From the NCBI GenBank assembly GCA_013153655.1, contig JAADEB010000100.1, forward strand, positions 1 through 9,306: DNA of 9,306 nucleotides, in the 5' to 3' direction. Shown here one piece after another: positions 1 through 6,446 of the stretch (positions are counted from its first letter, which is position 1; each line of letters begins with the position of its first letter). The notes under the pieces are model-generated. The model saw only the letters and a list, made by a program, of their open reading frames with translations, was not told where the DNA came from and made no database searches. Source of the stretch: Chlorobiota bacterium. Its GTDB lineage: Bacteria > Bacteroidota > Bacteroidia > Flavobacteriales > Flavobacteriaceae. Both the position numbers and the translations under genes were made by a program.

Positions 1-10
1 AAGCGATATG

Positions 11-225
11 CGCGGAGGCCTTGCCGAAGTTCCGGCCGCGGAATGCCGGCGGACAGCGGGGAGCCGCCATTCCGCGGCGGGCGGGCAAGCGAGGGATTAA
101 GGTGTGGGCAAGCGTTGGCGCCGGACGAGAGCAAGGCCGAGCACATACAAGCTTCGATCCGCCTGAGGCGGACACGGCGCCAATGACCCGCGGCCTTGTG
201 CGTTGGCCCGGGGAAGGGACGCGCC
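11..225. other. GC-rich inverted-repeat island, candidate structured RNA
   Basis: This stretch is roughly two-thirds G+C by eye, far above the neighbouring genes. It contains several strong inverted repeats. An 11-bp perfect arm pair lies at 35-45 and 68-78, enclosed by a 6-bp pair at 20-25 and 84-89. Another 11-bp pair (one G-U) lies at 113-123 and 175-185 and encloses a perfect 6-bp hairpin with a 3-base loop at 158-172. A 9-bp pair at 131-139 and 191-199 would cross the previous stem and could form a pseudoknot. All three plus frames stay open for long distances, as expected from GC richness, but none gives a recognisable protein. I see no match to the RNase P, tmRNA or 6S cores I know. 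It could be a non-coding RNA, a dispersed repeat, or the edge of a transferred element; the strand is undecided. Confidence 0.35.
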
Positions 226-257
226 CTGAAAATTGTTAAAAACACGCCTGCGAAAAA

Positions 258-289
258 TTTGCCGATTGGAAGTAGAATCCGTATTTTAG
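258..289 (+). promoter_or_regulatory. Putative promoter of the TPR-popT-aroE operon
   Basis: A TTTG at 258-261 is followed after 20 bases by TATTTTAG at 282-289. This fits the Bacteroidota primary promoter pattern (TTTG at -33, TAnnTTTG at -7) with one mismatch in the -7 box. Transcription would begin near 295, leaving a leader of under 20 bases before the ATG at 312, which is typical of short Bacteroidota leaders. No Shine-Dalgarno-like sequence precedes the start. Confidence 0.5.
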
Positions 290-311
290 CTTTTTATTCT
301 CAGTCGGATTT

Positions 312-1565
312 ATGAAAAATCATTTGGATTACTTATTGCAACGCTTTAACGAATATTGGCAGGACGGACGTGAAGAAAAATTCAGTGCCGCCGAATTGAG
401 AACGCTGGAACAATATTTCCTGGAAAATGCCGAAACCAGAAAACTCAGCCGGCTGATTCAATTGGGCATTCGCCTTTATCCGGACGACCCGTATTTTATG
501 GTTCGCCATGCGCATCTATTGCTGGAATCGGGTCAAACGGAAGCGGCTCGCAAAGTGTTGTCCTACATGGAATTGGAATATCCCGACGATGTGGATGTTC
601 ATTTGCTCCGGCTACATATTTTTCTTTTTGACGGCGAAGAGGATTATGCCGAAATGGGACGGCGCTTACAAGGGATAATCGACCGGTTCCGTCCGTTGGA
701 CACCGGATTGGCATCCATGCTTTTCAGGCTTGTAAAATGGGTTTACGACGATAGATTTCCCACCAAAACCTGGCTGGATAAAATTTTTGCCGCCACCCGC
801 CGAAAGCCGGAAGATATTAGGGAATACCTGCACAGCCTGGACGACGTTTCGCTGCTGGACCAAGATGCCGAAGACCTTTTTCCGGAGGCCGTGGCCGCTT
901 TTCCCAACGATACGGAGCTTCTGCTTCTGTATGCGGGTTACCTGATCAAATGGAACAAAGACCGGGAAGATATCAAGGAATTGTTGCGTATCATCCTCAT
1001 CCGCGATCCGGACAATGTGACGGCACACCTCTACCTGGCCGAACTCATGGAAGCCGAAGGCGATTACGATATGGCCATTATTCATTACAATAAAATCCAA
1101 TCCGTTAACGATCCTTCGGCCAGCATATATTTACGTATCGGGGTTTGTCACGAAAAATCGGGCCGTTCTTCGGAGGCACAGGACTTTTATCGCCTGGCCG
1201 TGAACGAAGATCCGGCTTTTCTGCCCGCTTGGCATGCACTTATCCAATCGCACATGCAAGAGGGACAACTTGACAAGGCCATTTCCTGCAACCTGGATGC
1301 CGTGGACAATATTCCCAACAGGAAATTGTTCGAAACCCTGGGTTATCTTTACCTTCAAAAAAAATATTTTCCCTCGGCGCTCAAAGCCTACGAAGAAGCC
1401 TTCCAGCTGGGTAGCCGCGACAAAAACATTCTATTGGTCCTCCACGACCTCTACGATCAAAACGGCGATTTCCACAAAGCCGAAGAAATCATCCGCTACG
1501 CACGCTGGCAATACCCCGAAGATCCGGACATCCGCCAACGCCTCCAAAAATACGACCTATGGTAA
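312..1565 (+). CDS. Tetratricopeptide-repeat protein
   Basis: This 417-residue protein has no signal peptide or membrane segment, so it is probably cytoplasmic. The C-terminal half carries about five consecutive TPR-like helical pairs at roughly 236-269, 271-303, 304-336, 337-369 and 371-404. They show the usual pattern of a hydrophobic first helix, a G near position 8 and an A near position 20 (for example AEGDYDMAIIHY, EKSGRSSEAQDFY and QKKYFPSALKAYEEA). A weaker unit lies near 60-93. The middle part (110-200) is helical but diverged. TPR arrays are protein-binding scaffolds; the partner is unknown. The gene opens an operon: its stop overlaps the next gene by 7 bases, so translation is probably coupled. 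The start is the only good ATG after the putative promoter at 258-289. Confidence is high that it is a gene and a TPR protein, but no specific role can be assigned. Confidence 0.93.
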   Translation: MKNHLDYLLQRFNEYWQDGREEKFSAAELRTLEQYFLENAETRKLSRLIQLGIRLYPDDPYFMVRHAHLLLESGQTEAARKVLSYMELEYPDDVDVHLLRLHIFLFDGEEDYAEMGRRLQGIIDRFRPLDTGLASMLFRLVKWVYDDRFPTKTWLDKIFAATRRKPEDIREYLHSLDDVSLLDQDAEDLFPEAVAAFPNDTELLLLYAGYLIKWNKDREDIKELLRIILIRDPDNVTAHLYLAELMEAEGDYDMAIIHYNKIQSVNDPSASIYLRIGVCHEKSGRSSEAQDFYRLAVNEDPAFLPAWHALIQSHMQEGQLDKAISCNLDAVDNIPNRKLFETLGYLYLQKKYFPSALKAYEEAFQLGSRDKNILLVLHDLYDQNGDFHKAEEIIRYARWQYPEDPDIRQRLQKYDLW

Positions 1566-2443
1566 AACCTACGATGCTTGTTACCTACTTCAAAGGGATG
1601 ATGATGGGCGCCGCCGACATTATTCCGGGCGTATCGGGCGGCACTATTGCGCTGATTACGGGAATCTACGAAGATTTGATTTTTGCATTGAGCCGTCTTT
1701 TCGACGCCGACACCCTGCGCCTTCTCCTTAAAGGTCAATGGCGAGCCTGGTGGCAACGCATCAACGGACGTTTTTTGATGAGTCTTATGGCGGGTATTCT
1801 TACCAGCGTGTTTCTGCTGGCCAAAATTATTTCCTGGCTTTTTCTGCATTATCCCCTGATGGTGTGGGGCTTCTTTTTCGGTCTTATTGCGGCAAGCGGA
1901 TTGTTTATTCTCAACAAATGGCGCATTGGCCGTGCGGCGGATTTGCTTTGGGTAGGAATGGGCGCTTCGGTGGCTGTGTTTCTGGCCTTTATGCATCCGG
2001 TAGGTCCCGTGAAAGGGGAAGTGGGGTGGTTTTTTCTCTTGTTTTCGGGTGCTTTGGCCAGCATTGCCATGATTTTGCCCGGCATTTCCGGAAGTTATAT
2101 TCTTATCCTGATAGGCATGTACCGCTATGTGTTGGACAAAGTGCATCAAATGGAAATTTTTCCGTTACTGGTTTTTACCGCGGGCGTTGGCCTCGGCCTG
2201 GGAGGTTTTTCCCGGATGTTGCGGTGGCTTTTTGCCCGGTACGAACACCGTACCATGTTGCTTTTGGGAGGTTTTTTATTGGGATCGCTGGCCATGGTTT
2301 GGCCTTGGAAAACGGATTTGCGACCCGTATGGCCTTCCGCATATCCCGGAAATCCCGAGATAGCGGCCGTTTTGGCATGGGTGATAGCGGGTTTTCTGCT
2401 CATTTGGGGAATTGAAAAAATAGCATCCCGTTATGGAAACTAA
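1559..2443 (+). CDS. popT: DUF368 membrane protein, PopT-type undecaprenyl-phosphate translocase
   Basis: This 294-residue polytopic membrane protein has about seven or eight hydrophobic segments (around 78-98, 101-121, 128-146, 156-176, 178-192, 200-220, 231-250 and 266-286). Two family signatures are clear: GAADIIPGVSGGT at residues 17-29 and the related LPGISGS at 173-179. They form the internal repeat typical of DUF368. DUF368 proteins have been shown to return undecaprenyl phosphate, the lipid carrier of wall and glycan precursors, across the cytoplasmic membrane, and were named PopT. The function here is inferred from family membership. The ATG at 1559 overlaps the TPR gene by 7 bases; residue 6 (ATG) is an alternative start. 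The 3' end overlaps aroE by 11 bases. Length is normal for the family, and no frameshift is seen. Confidence 0.93.
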   Translation: MVKPTMLVTYFKGMMMGAADIIPGVSGGTIALITGIYEDLIFALSRLFDADTLRLLLKGQWRAWWQRINGRFLMSLMAGILTSVFLLAKIISWLFLHYPLMVWGFFFGLIAASGLFILNKWRIGRAADLLWVGMGASVAVFLAFMHPVGPVKGEVGWFFLLFSGALASIAMILPGISGSYILILIGMYRYVLDKVHQMEIFPLLVFTAGVGLGLGGFSRMLRWLFARYEHRTMLLLGGFLLGSLAMVWPWKTDLRPVWPSAYPGNPEIAAVLAWVIAGFLLIWGIEKIASRYGN

Positions 2444-3191
2444 GCGGTTCGGGCTTATCGGACAACATATCGATTATTCTTTGTCGCCGCAAATCTTCCG
2501 GAATTTTTTTCTGCGCGAAGGCCGGCCTTATTCCTACGAGATTTTTAACTTGGAACCCGGGCAATTGGATGAATTTATGGCCGTGAATCCCCTGGCGGGT
2601 TTCAACGTTACCATTCCCTATAAGCAAAAAGTCATCCCCTATCTCGACAGCCTGGACAACGAAGCCGCCGAAATGACCGGCATTGTCAATTGTGTGACTC
2701 ATGACCCGGAGCGTCACCTCCTGTTGGGTTATAATACCGATGCTTTCGGATTCGAATTTCTCCTCAACCGTATTCCCGGTTTTCTGCAACATACCGGAAG
2801 CGTGCTTATTCTGGGCACCGGTGCCACGGCCCAAACGGTACGCTACGTCATGGAATTTCATTACCACAGCCATTGCCTCATGGCCGGACGTCATCCGCGT
2901 CCGGAGCGTGGTATCGTCTCATACGGGGATTTGGATGCGCCCCTTATGAACGAATTCGGTCTTATTGTCAACACCACCCCCTTGGGCGGACCGAATCATC
3001 CGGGCCGGGCGCCACGTATCCCTTATGAGGGACTGGGCGAACGCCACCTGTTGATTGATGTTAATTACAGACCCGACCAAACCCTGTTTATGAAACTGGG
3101 ACGTCAAGCCGGTGCCCGGACCTACAACGGCCTGCCCATGCTGGTGGCCCAAGCTTACAAATCTTGGGAAATTTGGAAAAATTTTCTTTAA
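2433..3191 (+). CDS. aroE: Shikimate dehydrogenase
   Basis: This 252-residue enzyme reduces 3-dehydroshikimate to shikimate with NADPH in the chorismate pathway. The N-terminal substrate domain has the shikimate-binding SLSP (16-19) and FNVTIPYK with the catalytic lysine K64. NTDAFGF follows, with the catalytic aspartate D103. The dinucleotide-binding loop is ILGTGATA at 126-133, a variant of the usual GAGGA. The NTTPLG segment is present. NGLPMLVAQA near the C-terminus (232-241) supplies the conserved Gln (Q240) that contacts substrate. The NRT motif that usually holds the NADP 2'-phosphate is replaced by AGRH, with the Arg kept, so NADPH use is likely but not certain. The ATG lies inside the end of popT (11-base overlap), suggesting coupled translation. 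Length is slightly short but normal for Bacteroidota. Confidence 0.96.
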   Translation: METKRFGLIGQHIDYSLSPQIFRNFFLREGRPYSYEIFNLEPGQLDEFMAVNPLAGFNVTIPYKQKVIPYLDSLDNEAAEMTGIVNCVTHDPERHLLLGYNTDAFGFEFLLNRIPGFLQHTGSVLILGTGATAQTVRYVMEFHYHSHCLMAGRHPRPERGIVSYGDLDAPLMNEFGLIVNTTPLGGPNHPGRAPRIPYEGLGERHLLIDVNYRPDQTLFMKLGRQAGARTYNGLPMLVAQAYKSWEIWKNFL

Positions 3192-3200
3192 GAACAACCC

Positions 3201-3773
3201 CTACAGCCATCGTGCGGATATCCGCCGGTACACATAAGCGGCCAGACGGCCCACGGCCAGACCTTCGATAATACCCGCCAAAACATCACCCGGAAAGTGT
3301 ACCCCCACATATATGCGGCTATACGCCAAGGCCGCGGCCCAAAGCCATAACAACCACCATACGGGCCGGGGCCATAAACGCCGTTCGGAAAAATAAAATC
3401 CCGCTACCAATAAAAAAGAATTGGCCGCATGACCCGAAAAAAACGATTTTTGGCTCGTACAATGCAATACATGCAACCAAGCCCGGAAATCTTCCCGGTT
3501 ACAGGGACGCAAACGTCCGGTCAGAAGCTTAACCGTATTGATAAATTGGTCGTTCAAAGCCACAAACACGGCCAAAACCGTCACCAGCAATAAAGCCCTT
3601 CGCCAAGGCAAACGATAGAAAACCCAAAGCACCATCAAAGCATACAGCCACCACCAATGGTCCTGACCGGTAATCCACAGCCATACAGCATCCCACCCTT
3701 CCGACCACCGGCCGTTGAGCAGGCGCAAAAGAGCCGTATCGACCCGGTCCGCGAAATTATTTACGCTTGACAC
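3201..3773 (-). CDS. PAP2-family membrane phosphatase
   Basis: The three PAP2 phosphatase signatures are intact. Counted from the GTG at 3773, they are the KX6RP motif K82-R89-P90, FSGH with H115, and SRIYVGVHFPGD with S152, R153, H159 and D163. Hydrophobic segments around 40-56, 60-78, 117-128, 138-152 and 164-182 place it in the membrane with the active site facing outward. Known members dephosphorylate undecaprenyl pyrophosphate, phosphatidylglycerol phosphate or lipid A; the substrate cannot be read from the sequence. It follows tatA in the same direction. The start is uncertain. GTG at 3773 overlaps tatA by 17 bases and gives the usual short N-terminus before the D-x-x-L-L-x-L-L-N-G segment; an ATG at 3806 would add 11 residues and overlap tatA by 50 bases. 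Its stop converges on aroE with 9 bases between. Confidence 0.87.
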   Translation of the reverse strand: MSSVNNFADRVDTALLRLLNGRWSEGWDAVWLWITGQDHWWWLYALMVLWVFYRLPWRRALLLVTVLAVFVALNDQFINTVKLLTGRLRPCNREDFRAWLHVLHCTSQKSFFSGHAANSFLLVAGFYFSERRLWPRPVWWLLWLWAAALAYSRIYVGVHFPGDVLAGIIEGLAVGRLAAYVYRRISARWL

Positions 3774-4080
3774 GTCCTTTGATTTCCTTCGAAAGGTCGG
3801 GTACACCCAAATCGGGGATATCTTCCGATACGTCCATTATTTTGCGCACCTTCTTCATCTCTTTTTTCAGGTCACCGGTTACCTCGTCCAATTCCTTGGT
3901 AACACCCGTCTTGTCGGCTTCCTTGTAAATCTCGCGTTTGGCTTCGTTCATGCCGTCGCGAATCATGCGGATTCCTTTACCCAAATTACGTGCAATTTGC
4001 GGCATTTGCTCCGGTCCGAATATGAGCAAGGCCACCACAAACACAATAATCAATTCGGGCGTACCGATAAACAAAAACAT
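3757..4080 (-). CDS. tatA: Twin-arginine translocase subunit TatA/TatE
   Basis: This 107-residue protein begins with a short periplasmic segment and one membrane helix (about 5-20, FIGTPELIIVFVVALLIF). The FGP hinge at 21-23 and an amphipathic helix (about 24-50, QMPQIARNLGKGIRMIRDGM) follow, then a charged tail. This is the standard TatA architecture. TatA multimers form the pore through which TatC-recruited folded proteins cross the inner membrane. An in-frame ATG at 4122 would add 14 residues, but a perfect TAnnTTTG promoter box sits at 4100-4107 between the two starts, and homologues start at MFLFI. The ATG at 4080 is therefore preferred. TatB cannot be wholly excluded, since many Bacteroidota use one TatA/B-like protein; no tatC is in the window. 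It is followed by the overlapping PAP2 gene. Confidence 0.93.
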   Translation of the reverse strand: MFLFIGTPELIIVFVVALLIFGPEQMPQIARNLGKGIRMIRDGMNEAKREIYKEADKTGVTKELDEVTGDLKKEMKKVRKIMDVSEDIPDLGVPDLSKEIKGRVKRK

Positions 4081-4099
4081 GTCGCATGGTTTTACCTCA

Positions 4100-4107
4100 C
4101 AAAGGTA
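4100..4107 (-). promoter_or_regulatory. -7 promoter box of tatA
   Basis: On the minus strand this reads TACCTTTG, an exact match to the Bacteroidota -7 consensus TAnnTTTG. Transcription would begin near 4094, about a dozen bases before the tatA ATG at 4080. No clear -33 TTTG is seen at the expected distance. The box follows the tsf terminator, so tatA and the PAP2 gene probably form their own transcription unit. Confidence 0.6.
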
Positions 4108-4195
4108 CACATTTTTGAACATCCCCTTTCGAAGTAATATTTCTTCTTGTGTTTAAACCGTACCGATAGGCTCATTTAATGGCCGTCCGGTAGAC

Positions 4196-4230
4196 AAAAA
4201 AAGCCGCTTCTTCGCAGGAAGAAACGACTT
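4196..4230 (-). terminator. Rho-independent terminator after tsf
   Basis: On the minus strand, 25 bases after the tsf stop, a 13-bp stem forms (arms 4218-4230 and 4201-4213, two G-U pairs) with a 4-base loop at 4214-4217. It runs directly into seven T residues at 4202-4196. This is a textbook intrinsic terminator closing the rplM-rpsI-rpsB-tsf operon. Confidence 0.93.
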
Positions 4231-4254
4231 TCGGGAACTTAAAAATAGTAGTTA

Positions 4255-5082
4255 TTAACCGAGAGCTACACGTTTGAACCCGGTGATTTTCAGTTCCGGA
4301 TCCAAGGATTTAACGTAGTCGGCTACGGTCTTCTTGTTGTCCTTGATAAAGGCTTGGTTGACCAAAGTATTTTCTTTGAAGAATTTTTTCAGCTTGCCTT
4401 GCGCGATTTTTTCCAGCATGTTTTCGGGTTTGCCTTCGTTGCGCAATTGTTCTTTGGCGATTTCCAATTCTTTGTCGATCACCTCTTGCGGCACGCTGTT
4501 TTCGTCCAGTGCGATGGGATTCATGGCGGCCACTTGCATGGCTACGTCATGCGCCACTTCTTCCACGCCTTCGATATTTTTGTTGAGCGCTACCAGGGTA
4601 CCGATTTTTTTGTTGGAGTGGATATAGGAACCCAGGTAACCGCCTTCCAAGGCTTCGAATCCGCCGATTTCGATTTTCTCACCGATAACGCCGGTTTGTT
4701 CGGTTACCTTTTCGGCTACGGTGATTTTGTCATCGAAAGGAGCGTTGAGGAATTCCTCCTTGGTGTTGTAGTTCAAGGCGATTTTACCCAATTGTTCGGC
4801 CAGTTTCACGAAGTCTTCGTTTTTGGCCACGAAATCGGTTTCGCAGTTAAGCGAAATGAGTACGCCACGGGTTTTGTCGTCGTTCAGGGTGGCGACTACC
4901 ACGCCTTCGCTGCTTTCGCGGTCGGCGCGTTTGGCGGCCACTTTTTGGCCTTTTTTGCGGAGGATTTCAATGGCTTTTTCAAAGTCTCCGTCGGCTTCCA
5001 CCAGTGCGTTTTTGCAATCCATCATGCCTGCACCGGTCATTTTACGTAATTTATTTACATCTGCGGCTGTAATCTTTGCCAT
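4255..5082 (-). CDS. tsf: Elongation factor Ts
   Basis: EF-Ts recycles EF-Tu from the GDP to the GTP form during translation elongation. The 275-residue protein has the N-terminal UBA-like domain (residues 1-55, with KLRKMTGAGMMDCKNAL at 11-27 and the DGDFEKAIEILRKKG helix). The core TDFVAKNEDF follows at 82-91, whose D83-F84 pair corresponds to the residues that insert into EF-Tu to displace magnesium. The DVAMQVAAMNP segment is at 179-189, and the C-terminal module (about 222-270) ends in KRVALG. Length is typical. It is the last gene of the ribosomal operon, 30 bases after rpsB, and is followed by a strong terminator. The start lies at the family-standard MAKITAADV, in an A-rich context without a Shine-Dalgarno sequence. 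Confidence 0.98.
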   Translation of the reverse strand: MAKITAADVNKLRKMTGAGMMDCKNALVEADGDFEKAIEILRKKGQKVAAKRADRESSEGVVVATLNDDKTRGVLISLNCETDFVAKNEDFVKLAEQLGKIALNYNTKEEFLNAPFDDKITVAEKVTEQTGVIGEKIEIGGFEALEGGYLGSYIHSNKKIGTLVALNKNIEGVEEVAHDVAMQVAAMNPIALDENSVPQEVIDKELEIAKEQLRNEGKPENMLEKIAQGKLKKFFKENTLVNQAFIKDNKKTVADYVKSLDPELKITGFKRVALG

Positions 5083-5112
5083 GGTTTCTTGATTTTTTCG
5101 GGTTAATGGTGA

Positions 5113-5961
5113 TTATTCGTTTTCTTTTTTGTCTTCGGCTTCGCTTTCGGCTTTTACCTCTTCGGTTTTGGCTTCCTGCTTGGCTTCGGCTTTTTGGTCC
5201 GCGGCTTTGGCTTTGGCGGCTTCTTTTTCTTTCTTGGCCGCTTCTTTTTCCTGTTTGGCGCGTTCCTTAATCAGTTTGCGTTCTTCCAATCCCTCGGCAA
5301 TGGCGCTGGTGAGGTAGTCCAAAATCAATTCGATGGATTTGGAGGCGTCGTCATTGGCCGGAATGGGATATTTGATGGGACGCGGATCGGTGTTGGTGTC
5401 CACCAAGGCCACGATGGGAATATTGAGTTTGTTGGCTTCCTTCACGGCCACGTGTTCCTTGTTGATGTCCACAATAATCAACGCAGCGGGAAGGCGAACC
5501 ATATCTTTGATGGAACCGAGGTTTTTTTCCAATTTGGCACGCAGGCGGTCCAAGTGGAGTTTTTCCTTTTTGGATAGGGTTTCGTAGGTGCCGTCTTTCT
5601 TCATTTTATCGATTTGGTCCATCTTTTTGATGGCCTTGCGGATGGTAACGAAGTTGGTGAGCATACCGCCGGGCCAACGTTCGGCAATGTAGGGCATCTT
5701 GACGCTTTGTGCTTTTTCGGCCAGGATGTCCTTGGCTTGTTTTTTCGTGGATACAAATAAAATTTTGCGACCGCTGGCGGCGAGGTTTTTCAGGTACTTT
5801 TGTGCCTCCTCGATTTTGGCCATGGTCTTGTAGAGGTTGATGATGTGGATTTTGTTTTTGGCACCGTAGATGTAGGGGGCCATGTTGGGATTCCATTTGC
5901 GGGTCAGGTGTCCGAAATGAACCCCTGCTTCGAGCAATTCGTTGATTTCAGGTTTTTTCAT
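5113..5961 (-). CDS. rpsB: 30S ribosomal protein S2
   Basis: uS2 binds late in small-subunit assembly, between head and body, near the S1/bS21 region. The S2 body spans residues 1-225: LLEAGVHFGHLTRKWNPNM (9-27), the NKIHIINLYKT segment, AERWPGGMLTNF (93-104), and the C-terminal LIIVDINKEHVAVKEANKLNIPIVALVDTNTDP (161-193) with PIPANDDA. Beyond this is an unusual tail of about 57 residues (226-282) composed almost only of Lys, Glu and Ala, probably helical or disordered. Total length 282 compares with about 241 in E. coli; acidic/basic tails on S2 occur elsewhere in Bacteroidota. The gene is separated from rpsI by 93 bases that hold a bulged hairpin (5987-6020), and from tsf by 30 bases. Confidence 0.98.
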   Translation of the reverse strand: MKKPEINELLEAGVHFGHLTRKWNPNMAPYIYGAKNKIHIINLYKTMAKIEEAQKYLKNLAASGRKILFVSTKKQAKDILAEKAQSVKMPYIAERWPGGMLTNFVTIRKAIKKMDQIDKMKKDGTYETLSKKEKLHLDRLRAKLEKNLGSIKDMVRLPAALIIVDINKEHVAVKEANKLNIPIVALVDTNTDPRPIKYPIPANDDASKSIELILDYLTSAIAEGLEERKLIKERAKQEKEAAKKEKEAAKAKAADQKAEAKQEAKTEEVKAESEAEDKKENE

Positions 5962-5986
5962 AATTTTTTAGTTTACGTTCCTTCGA

Positions 5987-6020
5987 TTAGCAACACGTAC
6001 CCGACGTGTTTGGATGCTAA
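5987..6020 (-). promoter_or_regulatory. Bulged hairpin in the rpsB leader, possible autoregulatory element
   Basis: The 93-base rpsI-rpsB spacer holds a compact structure ending 25 bases before the rpsB ATG. The inner stem is a perfect 7-bp pair (AACACGT with ACGTGTT) closing a 5-base loop. An outer perfect 5-bp pair (TTAGC with GCTAA) is separated from it by a one-sided 5-base bulge. No T-run follows on the minus strand, so it is not an intrinsic terminator. A site in the S2 messenger leader suggests control of rpsB-tsf by S2 or another factor, or a processing site. That function is inference from position and shape only; I do not recognise a described motif. Confidence 0.5.
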
Positions 6021-6054
6021 ACTAATGTTTCGGAAACAGGTTAATAATAAGGGA

Positions 6055-6441
6055 TTAACGTTTGGAGAATTGGAATTTCTTACGTGCTTTGGGACGTCCG
6101 TATTTCTTACGTTCCACCATACGCGGGTCGCGCGTGAGTAAACCGGCCGGTTTGAGTTGTTGGCGGTATTCGGGATTCACTTGCAACAAGGCGCGTGCAA
6201 TGGCCAAACGAATGGCACCGGCCTGACCGGTAATACCTCCGCCGCGTACGTTGACGCGTACGTCGTATTTACCCATGGTGTCGGTTACGTGAAAAGGCTT
6301 CAATACGTCCACGCGGTGGGTGAGTACGGGAAAAAACTCTTCGAATTTGCGGCCGTTCACGGTGATTTCACCGCTTCCTTCGTTCATGAAAATACGGGCC
6401 ACCGATGTTTTCCTGCGTCCTATGGTATGTATCGTATCCAT
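6055..6441 (-). CDS. rpsI: 30S ribosomal protein S9
   Basis: uS9 is a small-subunit head protein whose C-terminal tail touches P-site tRNA. The 128-residue sequence has the family features in order: IGRRKTSVARIF near the N-terminus, GGGITGQAGAIRLAIARALL in the middle, and LTRDPRMVERKKYGRPKARKKFQFSKR at the end, with the conserved terminal Lys-Arg. Length is typical. The start is the ATG at 6441, only 5 bases after the rplM stop, so the two are co-transcribed and probably translationally coupled. The next gene, rpsB, follows after a longer 93-base leader. Confidence 0.98.
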   Translation of the reverse strand: MDTIHTIGRRKTSVARIFMNEGSGEITVNGRKFEEFFPVLTHRVDVLKPFHVTDTMGKYDVRVNVRGGGITGQAGAIRLAIARALLQVNPEYRQQLKPAGLLTRDPRMVERKKYGRPKARKKFQFSKR

Positions 6442-6446
6442 ATATA

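Noticed and set aside
21..239. Open frame of 72 codons in the GC-rich left end
   Set aside because: All three plus frames are long here because stops are rare in GC-rich DNA. The product is Arg/Gly/Pro-rich with no recognisable family, and the DNA is dominated by inverted repeats.
1496..2149. 217-codon minus-strand frame across the TPR/popT junction
   Set aside because: It lies opposite two well-supported overlapping genes, and its His/Gln/Lys-rich product matches no family I recognise.
4354..5049. 231-codon plus-strand frame opposite tsf
   Set aside because: It is antisense to a clear EF-Ts gene; its Phe/Val-rich composition is the complement of Lys/Glu-rich coding.
5987..6020. Intrinsic terminator between rpsI and rpsB
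   Set aside because: No T-run follows the hairpin on the minus strand, and termination here would cut off rpsB-tsf.
6017..6024. Separate promoter for rpsB (TAGTTTAG on the minus strand)
   Set aside because: One mismatch to the -7 consensus, no -33 element at the right distance, and it overlaps the leader hairpin; too weak to list.
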